Shown piece by piece: positions 33,277-45,892 of a DNA stretch of 64,000 nucleotides. A program made the position numbers and the translations under genes. Within the stretch, counting starts at the first letter, position 1. Each line of letters begins with the position of its first letter. Source of the stretch: Acholoe squamosa (Eukaryota; Annelida; Polychaeta; Phyllodocida; Polynoidae); contig OX439049.1 in the NCBI GenBank assembly GCA_949317995.1, forward strand, positions 620,001 through 684,000, written 5' to 3'. Below the pieces are notes generated by a model that saw only the letters and a list, made by a program, of their open reading frames with translations, was not told the DNA's origin and ran no database searches.

Positions 33277-33281
33277 AGGAC

Positions 33282-34480
33282 CCTTTGCTGTTTCAGTCTG
33301 TGGGACCAGGTACCAATGCCACATGAAGGTGCTATCTGAGAGCAGATATAACACTACGTACCCGGCATGCACCTCAACACCTGTGGGCGTGGTCATTGAT
33401 TGGGTCGCCATGGTAATCTGGCAGCACTGGGACACTCTGAGACAGCCATGGGGGGGGGGGGAGACACAGCCGGGTGGGGGTGGGGAGACTGGGGGTACTA
33501 TTGGTATAAGATGTTTGGTAATTGGGCGTGGTCCACCTGTGTTTTGGTTCTCTGATTCTGTATTGTATTCTTCTGTTTTAAATCTTTGGCATATTTTCTT
33601 AAACACCTCTCCCTGAGGATTATGAGCATATGTAGAAACTAACACATAGAAACTCTGACCTAAGGCTACACCAAAAAAAGACAACGTTGGTCTACAGATT
33701 ATGGTTTTGAAAAATGGGTGCGAGCGAGCGAATGTTGTTTTTTGTTGTTGTTTTTTTTTGTGTCCAATGGATTTCTTGCTGAAAAGTGAGGCGAGCGAAC
33801 AAATTTTATTTAAAAAAGAAAAGTTGCCAAACATCACAAAGAGAAAACTTGTAGAAAGTGAAGCGAGCAAAATCCGTAGACAAGATTTAATTTGTATTTC
33901 CGAAAACATGGAGAGGGCAATCCGTAGACCAACTTATTTATTTGGTGTGGCCTAAGATGGGACATTTTGATACAAGGACTGAACCAGGGAACAAACGTTA
34001 ATAGACATGTTGAACTGAGAAAAATCAGACAAAATTCTGAAATCCCTGAGAATGACAGGCTGTTTGTAAAACTATTGTGCAATTTATAAACGAAAGCCAT
34101 TCTTGAAACCTCATTACCATGCACTCTGGTGAAAACACATGGATGTAGGAAACTAGCATTCTGGTCAATGTCTTGGTAACAAGGTGTAATAACAGTTGTA
34201 GCCCCTCCCCTAAAAAAAGGAACAATCTAATGTACACCGGGAAATAAACTCACAGTCAGACTACTTCATGTGGTTAGTTCGCTTAAACTGAAAACTGAGA
34301 ATTGTTAATCAAAAGACTTTTTTCCTTCTCACAGAGCTATGTGACAGATGGAGCTAAATGTGCATGTGTAATTCACATTATACGCAGTCCTAATTACGCA
34401 CATGCACTCACAACCTCAAACAATTTCAATTTTCAGCCTAAAGTTTGACAATCCTGTGCATGGGAGACGGCATTGTACTT
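33282..34480. other. About 1.2 kb non-array sequence, no confirmed gene
   Basis: It contains a segment at about 33290-33450 that can be read in reverse as a plausible hydrophobic peptide (VVLYLLSDSTF, then MWHWYLVPQTE), but with no recognised family and no clear splice sites. A G-rich tract lies at 33451-33495. At 33720-33870 the word GCGAGCGAA or GCGAGC recurs (about 33724, 33793, 33863), as in some decayed transposons. No confident gene. Confidence 0.35.
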
Positions 34481-34823
34481 GGTGATTTACCCTTTAAGGG
34501 CCGCTGATGCAGGAGTGCATCAAGGATGCCCCTAGTGCATCATGCCGGTGGTGATTTACCCTTTAAGGGCTGCTGATGCAGGAGTGCATCAAGGATGCCC
34601 CTAGCGCATCATGCCGGTGGTGATTTACCCTTTAAGGGCCGCTGATGCAGGAGTGCATCAAGGATGCCTCTAGTGCATCATGCCGGTGGTGATTTACCCT
34701 TTAAGGGCCGCTGATGCAGGAGTGCATCAAGGATGCCTCTAGTGCATCATGCCGGTGGTGATTTACCCTTTAAGGGCTGCTGATGCAGGAGTGCATCAAG
34801 GATGCCTCTAGTGCATCATGCCG
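34481..34823. repeat. Five-copy 69-bp tandem repeat derived from a TGATGCA MITE end
   Basis: The period is 69 (34481 to 34550). The unit starts GGTGATTTACCCTTTAAGGG and contains CCGCTGATGCAGGAGTGCAT and GTGCATCATGCC. It matches the terminal part of the TGATGCA foldback family, TTAACCCTNTAAGGGCCGCT followed by GATGCA. Copies differ at few sites (GGCC/GGCT, CCCC/CCTC, AGTG/AGCG). Confidence 0.92.
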
Positions 34824-35510
34824 CTCCATGGAGACTGTATCAACCCCGTAGAGTCGGCTTGATGCATGAATGCAGCCCTGGTGAGTTACTCCGGCTCGTG
34901 GAATATTCCTCAATATCCAAACCTTGGGCTGCCATATTTATGCTATATTGCATTAGTATACTAGTCAGTACTTTTGGGCCAAAGATGTAAGGGCCATAAT
35001 TACAGATGTCTAGACTGCAGGACCCCTGTACCCCCCCCCCCTCCTTCCACTTCAAATTACCTTCAGACTGAGGTACTATCTGACTAAAGGATGGAGTATA
35101 TCTACAGTGACCTAACACCACAATGTCCAATGGGGGAGGTGTGTGTGTGGGGGGGGGGGGGGTCAGAGGGGGCGGGGTGGCTAAACACTAGTCTAGACAT
35201 AACTAATTCTATTACAGTGTCTAAATGGGAAATGTTTCTAATTTTTATTAACTAAATTATGGTTCAATCAATTAGGTAATCATTGGCTTCCCCATGACCC
35301 TATACCTAAGCACACAGACAAACAGGAGGTAGCGCAGATTCTGCTGCACCTATCTAAATCTGGGGTTATACTAAGAGAAAACTACATGACAATCGATTTC
35401 ATCAAGTTCTTGACAATGATAGATAAATGTGTGTCAGAGTTTGCACATATTTGTACCAGACACATTGAGGAAACAAAGAAAACAGATTGAGACCATTTTA
35501 AGATTTTCAT
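34824..35510. other. Spacer with a TGATGCA fragment and simple repeats
   Basis: TTGATGCATGAATGCAGCCC and GGTGAGTTACTCCGGC near 34859-34894 form one half of the hairpin type seen at 44.8 kb. A poly-C run lies at 35031-35042 and a TG/G run at 35139-35163. The remainder has no recognised gene. Confidence 0.45.
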
Positions 35511-38500
35511 TTGGAGTGCACAGAGAGGCTGGATAACCCCTATATGTAGTTAGACTCATGTGTCAGTAAAAGAGGCTGGATAACCCCTAAATGTAGTTAG
35601 ACTCATGTGTCAGTACACAGAAAGGCTGGATAACCCCTATATGTAGTTAGACTCATGTGTCAGTGCACAGAAAGGCTGGATAACCCCTATATGTAGTTAG
35701 ACTCATGTGTCAGTGCACAGAAAGGCTGGATAACCCCTATATGTAGTTAGACTCATGTGTCAGTAAGAGAGGCTGGATAACCCCTATATGTAGTTTGACT
35801 CATGTGTCAGTGCACAGAAAGGCTGGATAACCCCTACATGTAGTTAGACTCATGTGTCAGTAAGAGAGGCTGGATAACCCCTATATGTAGTTAGACTCAT
35901 GTGTCAGTACACAGGGAGGCTGGATAACCCCTATATGTAGTTAGACTCATGTGTCAGTACACAGGGAGGCTGGATAACCCCTATATGTAGTTAGACTCAT
36001 GTGTTAGTACACAGGGAGGCTGGATAACCCCTATATGTAGTTAGACTCATGTGTTAGTACACAGAGAGGCTGGATAACCCCTATATGTAGTTAGACTCAT
36101 GTGTCAGTAAGAGAGGCTGGATAACCCCTAAATGTAGTTAGACTCATGTGTCAGTGCACAGAGAGGCTGGATAAGCCCTATATGTAGTTAGACTCATGTG
36201 TCAGTAAGAGAGGCTGGATAACCCCTAAATGTAGTTAGACTCATGTGTCAGTACACAGAAAGGCTGGATAACCCCTATATGTAGTTAGACTCATGTGTCA
36301 GTGCACAGAAAGGCTGGATAACCCCTATATGTAGTTAGACTCATGTGTCAGTGCACAGAAAGGCTGGATAAACCCTATATGTAGTTAGACTCATGTGTCA
36401 GTAAGAGAGGCTGGATAACCCCTATATGTAGTTAGACTCATGTGTCAGTGCACAGAAAGGCTGGATAACCCCTATATGTAGTTAGACTGATGTGTCAGTA
36501 AGAGAGGCTGGATAACCCCTGTAGTTACTCATGTGTCAGTGCACAGAGAGGCTGGATAACCCCTATATGTAGTTAGACTCATGTGTCAGTAAGAGAGGCT
36601 GGATAACCCCTATATGTAGTTAGACTCATGTGTCAGTGCACAGAAAGGCTGGATAACCCCTATATGTAGTTAGACTCATGTGTCAGTACACAGAGAGGCT
36701 TGATAACCCCTATATGTAGTTAGACTCATGTGTCAGTGCACAGAGAGGCTGGATAACCCCTATATGTAGTTAGACTCATGTGTCAGTGCACAGAGAGGCT
36801 GGATAACCCCTATATGTAGTCAGACTCATGTGTCAGTAAGAGAGGCTGGATAAGCCCTATATGTAGTTAGACTCATGTGTCAGTGCACAGAGAGGCTGGA
36901 TAAGCCCTATATGTAGTTAGACTCATGTGTCAGTGCAAAGAAAGGCTGGATAACCCCTATATGTAGTTAGACTCATGTGTCAGTAAGAGAGGCTGGATAA
37001 CCCCTATATGTATTTAGACTCATGTGTCAGTGCACAGAAAGGCTGGATAACCCCTATATGTATTTAGACTCATGTGTCAGTGCACAGAGAGGCTGGATAA
37101 CCCCTATATGTAGTTAGACTCATGTGTCAGTGCACAGAGAGGCTGGATAACCCCTATATGTAGTTAGACTCATGTGTCAGTAAGAGAGGCTGGATAAGCC
37201 CTATATGTAGTTAGACTCATGTGTCAGTACACAGAGAGGCTGGATAACCCCTACATGTAGTTAGACTCATGTGTCAGTAAGAGAGGCTGGATAAGCCCTA
37301 TATGTAGTTAGACTCATGTGTCAGTGCACAGAGAGGCTGGATAAGCCCTATATGTAGTTAGACTCATGTGTCAGTAAGAGAGGCTGGATAACCCCTAAAT
37401 GTAGTTAGACTCATGTGTCAGTACACAGAAAGGCTGGATAACCCCTATATGTAGTTAGACTCATGTGTCAGTGCACAGAAAGGCTGGATAACCCCTATAT
37501 GTAGTTAGACTCATGTGTCAGTGCACAGAAAGGCTGGATAACCCCTATATGTAGTTAGACTCATGTGTCAGTAAGAGAGGCTGGATAACCCCTATATGTA
37601 GTTAGACTCATGTGTCAGTAAGAGAGGCTGGATAACCCCTAAATGTAGTTAGACTCATGTGTCAGTACACAGAAAGGCTGGATAACCCCTATATGTAGTT
37701 AGACTCATGTGTCAGTGCACAGAAAGGCTGGATAACCCCTATATGTAGTTAGACTCATGTGTCAGTACACAGAAAGGCTGGATAACCCCTATATGTAGTT
37801 AGACTCATGTGTCAGTAAGAGAGGCTGGATAACCCCTATATGTAGTTAGACTCATGTGTCAGTGCACAGAAAGGCTGGATAACCCCTATATGTAGTTAGA
37901 CTCATGTGTCAGTAAGAGAGGCTGGATAACCCCTGTAGTTAGACTCATGTGTCAGTGCACAGAGAGGCTGGATAACCCCTATATGTAGTTAGACTCATGT
38001 GTCAGTAAGAGAGGCTGGATAACCCCTATATGTAGTTAGACTCATGTGTCAGTGCACAGAAAGGCTGGATAACCCCTATATGTAGTTAGACTCATGTGTC
38101 AGTACACAGAGAGGCTTGATAACGCCTATATGTAGTTAGACTCATGTGTCAGTGCACAGAGAGGCTGGATAACCCCTATATGTAGTTAGACTCATGTGTC
38201 AGTGCACAGAGAGGCTGGATAACCCCTATATGTAGTCAGACTCATGTGTCAGTAAGAGAGGCTGGATAAGCCCTATATGTAGTTAGACTCATGTGTCAGT
38301 GCACAGAGAGGCTGGATAAGCCCTATATGTAGTTAGACTCATGTGTCAGTGCAAAGAAAGGCTGGATAACCCCTATATGTAGTTAGACTCATGTGTCAGT
38401 AAGAGAGGCTGGATAACCCCTATATGTATTTAGACTCATGTGTCAGTGCACAGAAAGGCTGGATAACCCCTATATGTATTTAGACTCATGTGTCAGTGCA

Positions 38501-41500
38501 CAGAGAGGCTGGATAACCCCTATATGTATTTAGACTCATGTGTCAGTGCACAGAGAGGCTGGATAACCCCTATATGTAGTTAGACTCATGTGTCAGTAAG
38601 AGAGGCTGGATAAGCCCTATATGTAGTTAGACTCATGTGTCAGTACACAGAGAGGCTGGATAACCCCTACATGTAGTTAGACTCATGTGTCAGTAAGAGA
38701 GGCTGGATAAGCCCTATATGTAGTTAGACTCATGTGTCAGTGCACAGAGAGGCTGGATAAGCCCTATATGTAGTTAGACTCATGTGTCAGTAAGAGAGGC
38801 TGGATAACCCCTAAATGTAGTTAGACTCATGTGTCAGTACACAGAAAGGCTGGATAACCCCTATATGTAGTTAGACTCATGTGTCAGTGCACAGAAAGGC
38901 TGGATAACCCCTATATGTAGTTAGACTCATGTGTCAGTGCACAGAAAGGCTGGATAACCCCTATATGTAGTTAGACTCATGTGTCAGTAAGAGAGGCTGG
39001 ATAACCCCTATATGTAGTTAGACTCATGTGTCAGTGCACAGAAAGGCTGGATAACCCCTATATGTAGTTAGACTCATGTGTCAGTAAGAGAGGCTGGATA
39101 ACCCCTGTAGTTAGACTCATGTGTCAGTGCACAGAGAGGCTGGATAACCCCTATATGTAGTTAGACTCATGTGTCAGTAAGAGAGGCTGGATAACCCCTA
39201 TATGTAGTTAGACTCATGTGTCAGTGCACAGAAAGGCTGGATAACCCCTTTATGTAGTTAGACTCATGTGTCAGTACACAGAGAGGCTTGATAACCCCTA
39301 TATGTAGTTAGACTCATGTGTCAGTGCACAGAGAGGCTGGATAACCCCTATATGTAGTTAGACTCATGTGTCAGTGCACAGAGAGGCTGGATAACCCCTA
39401 TATGTAGTTAGATTCATGTGTCAGTGCACAGAGAGGCTGGATAACCCCTATATGTAGTTAGACTCATGTGTCAGTGCACAGAGAGGCTGGATAAGCCCTA
39501 TATGTAGTTAGACTCATGTGTCAGTGCACAGAAAGGCTGGATAACCCCTATATGTAGTTAGACTCATGTGTCAGTAAGAGAGGCTGGATAACCCCTTTAT
39601 GTATTTAGACTCATGTGTCAGTGCACAGAAAGGCTGGATAACCCCTATATGTATTTAGACTCATGTGTCAGTGCACAGAGAGGCTGGATAACCCCTATAT
39701 GTATTTAGACTCATGTGTCAGTGCACAGAGAGGCTGGATAACCCCTATATGTAGTTAGACTCATGTGTCAGTAAGAGAGGCTGGATAAGCCCTATATGTA
39801 GTTAGACTCATGTGTCAGTACACAGAGAGGCTGGATAACCCCTACATGTAGTTAGACTCATGTGTCAGTAAGAGAGGCTGGATACGCCCTATATGTAGTT
39901 AGACTCATGTGTCAGTGCACAGAGAGGCTGGATAACCCCTATATGTAGTTAGACTCATGTGTCAGTAAGAGAGGCTGGATAACCCCTATATGTAGTTAGA
40001 CTCATGTGTCAGTGCACAGAGAGGCTGGATAACCCCTATATGTAGTTAGACTCATGTGTCAGTGTACAGAGAGGCTGGATAAGCCCTATATGTAGTTAGA
40101 CTCATGTGTCAGTGCACAGAGAGGCTGGATAACCCCTATATGTAGTTAGACTCATGTGTCAGTAAGAGAGGCTGGATAAGCCCTATATGTAGTTAGACTC
40201 ATGTGTCAGTAAGAGAGGCTGGATAACCCCTATATGTAGTTAGACTCATGTGTCAGTACACAGAGAGGCTGGATAACCCCTACATGTAGTTAGACTCATG
40301 TGTCAGTAAGAGAGGCTGGATAACCCCTATATGTAGTTAGACTCATGTGTCAGTGCACAGAGAGGCTGGATAACCCCTATATGTAGTTAGACTCATGTGT
40401 CAGTAAGAGAGGCTGGATAACCCCTATATGTAGTTAGACTCATGTGTCAGTGCACAGAGAGGCTGGATAACCCCTATATGTAGTTATACTCATGTGTCAG
40501 TAAGAGAGGCTGGATAAGCCCTATATGTAGTTAGACTCATGTGTCAGTGACCAGAGAGGCTGGATAACCCCTATATGTAGTTAGACTCATGTGTCAGTGC
40601 ACAGAGAGGCTGGATAACCCCTATATGTATTTAGACTCATGTGTCAGTGCACAGAAAGGCTGGATAACCCCTATATGTAGTTAGACTCATGTGTCAGTGC
40701 ACAGAGAGGCTGGATAAGCCCTATATGTAGTTAGACTCATGTGTCAGTAAGAGAGGCTGGATAACACCTATATGTAGTTAGACTCATGTGTCAGTAAGAG
40801 AGGCTGGATAACCCCTATATGTATTTAGACTCATGTGTCAGTGCACAGAAAGGCTGGATAACCCCTATATGTAGTTAGACTCATGTGTCAGTGCACAGAA
40901 AGGCTGGATAACCCCTATATGTAGTTAGACTCATGTGTCAGTAAGAGAGGCTGGATAACCCCTATATGTAGTTAGACTCATGTGTCAGTAAGAGAGGCTG
41001 GATAACCCCTAAATGTAGTTAGACTCATGTGTCAGTACACAGAAAGGCTGGATAACCCCTATATGTAGTTAGACTCATGTGTCAGTGCACAGAAAGGCTG
41101 GATAACCCCTATATGTAGTTAGACTCATGTGTCAGTACACAGAAAGGCTGGATAACCCCTATATGTAGTTAGACTCATGTGTCAGTAAGAGAGGCTGGAT
41201 AACCCCTATATGTAGTTAGACTCATGTGTCAGTGCACAGAAAGGCTGGATAACCCCTATATGTAGTTAGACTCATGTGTCAGTAAGAGAGGCTGGATAAC
41301 CCCTGTAGTTAGACTCATGTGTCAGTGCACAGAGAGGCTGGATAACCCCTATATGTAGTTAGACTCATGTGTCAGTAAGAGAGGCTGGATAACCCCTATA
41401 TGTAGTTAGACTCATGTGTCAGTGCACAGAAAGGCTGGATAACCCCTATATGTAGTTAGACTCATGTGTCAGTACACAGAGAGGCTTGATAACGCCTATA

Positions 41501-44500
41501 TGTAGTTAGACTCATGTGTCAGTGCACAGAGAGGCTGGATAACCCCTATATGTAGTTAGACTCATGTGTCAGTGCACAGAGAGGCTGGATAACCCCTATA
41601 TGTAGTCAGACTCATGTGTCAGTAAGAGAGGCTGGATAAGCCCTATATGTAGTTAGACTCATGTGTCAGTGCACAGAGAGGCTGGATAAGCCCTATATGT
41701 AGTTAGACTCATGTGTCAGTGCAAAGAAAGGCTGGATAACCCCTATATGTAGTTAGACTCATGTGTCAGTAAGAGAGGCTGGATAACCCCTATATGTATT
41801 TAGACTCATGTGTCAGTGCACAGAAAGGCTGGATAACCCCTATATGTATTTAGACTCATGTGTCAGTGCACAGAGAGGCTGGATAACCCCTATATGTATT
41901 TAGACTCATGTGTCAGTGCACAGAGAGGCTGGATAACCCCTATATGTAGTTAGACTCATGTGTCAGTAAGAGAGGCTGGATAAGCCCTATATGTAGTTAG
42001 ACTCATGTGTCAGTACACAGAGAGGCTGGATAACCCCTACATGTAGTTAGACTCATGTGTCAGTAAGAGAGGCTGGATAAGCCCTATATGTAGTTAGACT
42101 CATGTGTCAGTGCACAGAGAGGCTGGATAAGCCCTATATGTAGTTAGACTCATGTGTCAGTAAGAGAGGCTGGATAACCCCTAAATGTAGTTAGACTCAT
42201 GTGTCAGTACACAGAAAGGCTGGATAACCCCTATATGTAGTTAGACTCATGTGTCAGTGCACAGAAAGGCTGGATAACCCCTATATGTAGTTAGACTCAT
42301 GTGTCAGTGCACAGAAAGGCTGGATAACCCCTATATGTAGTTAGACTCATGTGTCAGTAAGAGAGGCTGGATAACCCCTATATGTAGTTAGACTCATGTG
42401 TCAGTGCACAGAAAGGCTGGATAACCCCTATATGTAGTTAGACTCATGTGTCAGTAAGAGAGGCTGGATAACCCCTGTAGTTAGACTCATGTGTCAGTGC
42501 ACAGAGAGGCTGGATAACCCCTATATGTAGTTAGACTCATGTGTCAGTAAGAGAGGCTGGATAACCCCTATATGTAGTTAGACTCATGTGTCAGTGCACA
42601 GAGAGGCTGGATAAGCCCTATATGTAGTTAGACTCATGTGTCAGTGCACAGAAAGGCTGGATAACCCCTATATGTAGTTAGACTCATGTGTCAGTAAGAG
42701 AGGCTGGATAACCCCTTTATGTATTTAGACTCATGTGTCAGTGCACAGAAAGGCTGGATAACCCCTATATGTATTTAGACTCATGTGTCAGTGCACAGAG
42801 AGGCTGGATAACCCCTATATGTATTTAGACTCATGTGTCAGTGCACAGAGAGGCTGGATAACCCCTATATGTAGTTAGACTCATGTGTCAGTAAGAGAGG
42901 CTGGATAAGCCCTATATGTAGTTAGACTCATGTGTCAGTACACAGAGAGGCTGGATAACCCCTACATGTAGTTAGACTCATGTGTCAGTAAGAGAGGCTG
43001 GATACGCCCTATATGTAGTTAGACTCATGTGTCAGTGCACAGAGAGGCTGGATAACCCCTATATGTAGTTAGACTCATGTGTCAGTAAGAGAGGCTGGAT
43101 AACCCCTATATGTAGTTAGACTCATGTGTCAGTGCACAGAGAGGCTGGATAACCCCTATATGTAGTTAGACTCATGTGTCAGTGTACAGAGAGGCTGGAT
43201 AAGCCCTATATGTAGTTAGACTCATGTGTCAGTGCACAGAGAGGCTGGATAACCCCTATATGTAGTTAGACTCATGTGTCAGTAAGAGAGGCTGGATAAG
43301 CCCTATATGTAGTTAGACTCATGTGTCAGTAAGAGAGGCTGGATAACCCCTATATGTAGTTAGACTCATGTGTCAGTACACAGAGAGGCTGGATAACCCC
43401 TACATGTAGTTAGACTCATGTGTCAGTAAGAGAGGCTGGATAACCCCTATATGTAGTTAGACTCATGTGTCAGTGCACAGAGAGGCTGGATAACCCCTAT
43501 ATGTAGTTAGACTCATGTGTCAGTAAGAGAGGCTGGATAACCCCTATATGTAGTTAGACTCATGTGTCAGTGCACAGAGAGGCTGGATAACCCCTATATG
43601 TAGTTATACTCATGTGTCAGTAAGAGAGGCTGGATAAGCCCTATATGTAGTTAGACTCATGTGTCAGTGACCAGAGAGGCTGGATAACCCCTATATGTAG
43701 TTAGACTCATGTGTCAGTGCACAGAGAGGCTGGATAACCCCTATATGTATTTAGACTCATGTGTCAGTGCACAGAAAGGCTGGATAACCCCTATATGTAG
43801 TTAGACTCATGTGTCAGTGCACAGAGAGGCTGGATAAGCCCTATATGTAGTTAGACTCATGTGTCAGTAAGAGAGGCTGGATAACACCTATATGTAGTTA
43901 GACTCATGTGTCAGTAAGAGAGGCTGGATAACCCCTATATGTATTTAGACTCATGTGTCAGTGCACAGAAAGGCTGGATAACCCCTATATGTAGTTAGAC
44001 TCATGTGTCAGTAAGAGAGGCTGGATAAGCCCTATATGTAGTTAGACTCATGTGTCAGTACACAGGGAGGCTGGATAACCCCTATATGTAGTTAGACTCA
44101 TGTGTCAGTGCACAGAGAGGCTGGATAACCCCTATATGTAGTTAGACTCATGTGTCAGTGCACAGAAAGGCTGGATAACCCCTATATGTAGTTAGACTCA
44201 TGTGTCAGTACACAGGGAGGCTGGATAACCCCTATATGTAGTTAGACTCATGTGTCAGTACACAGGGAGGCTGGATAACCCCTATATGTAGTTAGACTCA
44301 TGTGTCAGTGCACAGAGAGGCTGGATAACCCCTATATGTAGTTAGATTCATGTGTCAGTAAGAGAGGCTGGATAACCCCTATATGTAGTTAGACTCATGT
44401 GTCAGTAAGAGAGGCTGGATAACCCCTATATGTAGTTAGACTCATGTGTCAGTGCACAGAGAGGCTGGATAACCCCTATATGTAGTTAGACTCATGTGTC

Positions 44501-44793
44501 AGTAAGAGAGGCTGGATAACCCCTATATGTAGTTAGACTCATGTGTCAGTGCACAGAGAGGCTGGATAACCCCTATATGTAGTTATACTCATGTGTCAGT
44601 GCACAGAGAGGCTGGATAACCCCTATATGTAGTTAGACTCATGTGTCAGTACACAGAGAGGCTGGATAACCCCTATATGTAGTTAGACTCATGTGTCAGT
44701 GCACAGAGAGGCTGGGTAACCCCTATATGTAGTTAGACTCATGTGTCAGTGCACAGAGAGTCTGGATAACCCCTATATGTAGTTAGACTCATG
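35511..44793. repeat. Giant satellite array, 50/47-bp unit, about 190 copies (9.3 kb)
   Basis: The unit contains AGGCTGGATAACCCCTATAT, GTAGTTAGACTCATGTGTCA and either GTGCACAGAG/GTACACAGAA (50 bp) or GTAAGAG (47 bp). Rare variants mark higher-order repeats. The word GTGCAAAGAAAGG lies at about 36933, 38349 and 41719 (shifts 1416 and 3370), and GAGGCTTGATAACGCC at about 38111 and 41481 (shift 3370). From about 39481 to 40890 the sequence recurs at 42601-44010 with a shift of 3120. Stops occur in every frame of the unit, so it is non-coding. The right edge abuts the TGATGCA foldback compound. Confidence 0.98.
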
Positions 44794-44800
44794 AATAGTG

Positions 44801-45087
44801 GTCGTCATGATGCATAAATGCAGGCCTGGCGAGTAATTCATCAGGGCTGTATTCACGGATCATACCGACCCTACCGAGTCGATACACACCCAGAGGGTCG
44901 GCATGATACACCAATGAAGTACTGGTGAGCAGTCTCGCCAGTACTTCATTGGTGCATCATGACGACCAATGGGCATGATGCACCAATGAAGTACTGGTGA
45001 GTAGTCTCGCCAGTACTTCATTGGTGCATCATGACGACCAATGGGCATGATGCACTCCTGCATCAGCGGCCCTTAAAGGACTAATGA
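44801..45087. mobile_element. Compound TGATGCA-family foldback element
   Basis: Three hairpins lie in series. The first, about 44806-44866, has arms GATGCATAAATGCAGGCCTG and an imperfect complement. The second, 44902-44961, has CATGATACACCAATGAAGTA + CTGG against a complement with one mismatch. The third, 44974-45033, has perfect 24-bp arms. The last two are a 72-bp tandem duplication. The right end CAGCGGCCCTTAAAGGACTAATGA (45064-45087, written here only by position and type) is a decayed TTAA-CCC terminus. It separates the two giant arrays together with a ~800-bp spacer. Confidence 0.75.
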
Positions 45088-45892
45088 CCCAGTGTTAATT
45101 CACCAGACCAGAATCCCTGAGTCAGCAGTAGTCTGAATACATGACAGACACAGAGCAATGTTAATCAGCTACTACTGTAATTTCAGTACTCGTGTCCAGA
45201 ATAGATGTACACCACCAATACCATGACCCCACACCTTGACCACTCCCTCCCCTAAAACCCAATACCCGTCCCTGAACTCTATACCCCATACACAGCCACC
45301 ACCATGAGCCTCCCCCCAGGCCCTAACCTGTCCCTCCCCTACAGCACTACACCCCAACTTCACCCTATACCCTATAGGCATAGAGCCAGGCCTGGTACCC
45401 TAAACCCCCAAACTGTCTCATGGGATGTCAGGAGTCAACTAGACCTCTCTGTGACCCTGAGATCCTAACTACTGATATATTGGAGTGGAATAGTGCCAAC
45501 ATCCTGCATACCAGGGATTGTACAGTAGAGATCTGTGAAAATGGAATAAATATAAATTGCTATAGTGCCAACTACCAAGCTAGATGTCACACACCTTCTT
45601 TAGGATTTCCCTATAAGGCTTGGTTCGTGTATATGGGTTACAGTAGTTATATTCTGGGACGCATTTAAGTTCCCGGTTCCCTTAAACTATGTTCAAAGGT
45701 TTTTTCATAATGTACAGTTTTAAGGTAATACATTTTCTGTTGGCCATGGTGGTGAGACTGCCCCACACAGAACCAAAGATCCATGAGCATATAAAGACAC
45801 CTGCATGTTGTCATGCTATCTACATTGTATGTGTATTCTGTACCAATACAGTAGTACCACAGTGAACACTGACTGAGGAAACAGTAAGTTGT
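45088..45892. other. About 800-bp spacer between the giant arrays
   Basis: C-rich at 45205-45420, then mixed sequence. Frames of 69-82 codons (45172-45381 reverse, 45420-45668 forward) have no recognised domains. No transposon ends were recognised. Confidence 0.35.

Noticed and set aside
33208-33909. 233-codon reverse frame, or an exon within 33290-33450
   Set aside because: The frame runs through poly-C, a MITE end and AT-rich sequence. A short part reads plausibly as protein, but no family or splice sites could be recognised.
35511-44793. CRISPR array
   Set aside because: The near-identical units directly adjoin one another without unique spacers, and the context is eukaryotic with no cas genes.
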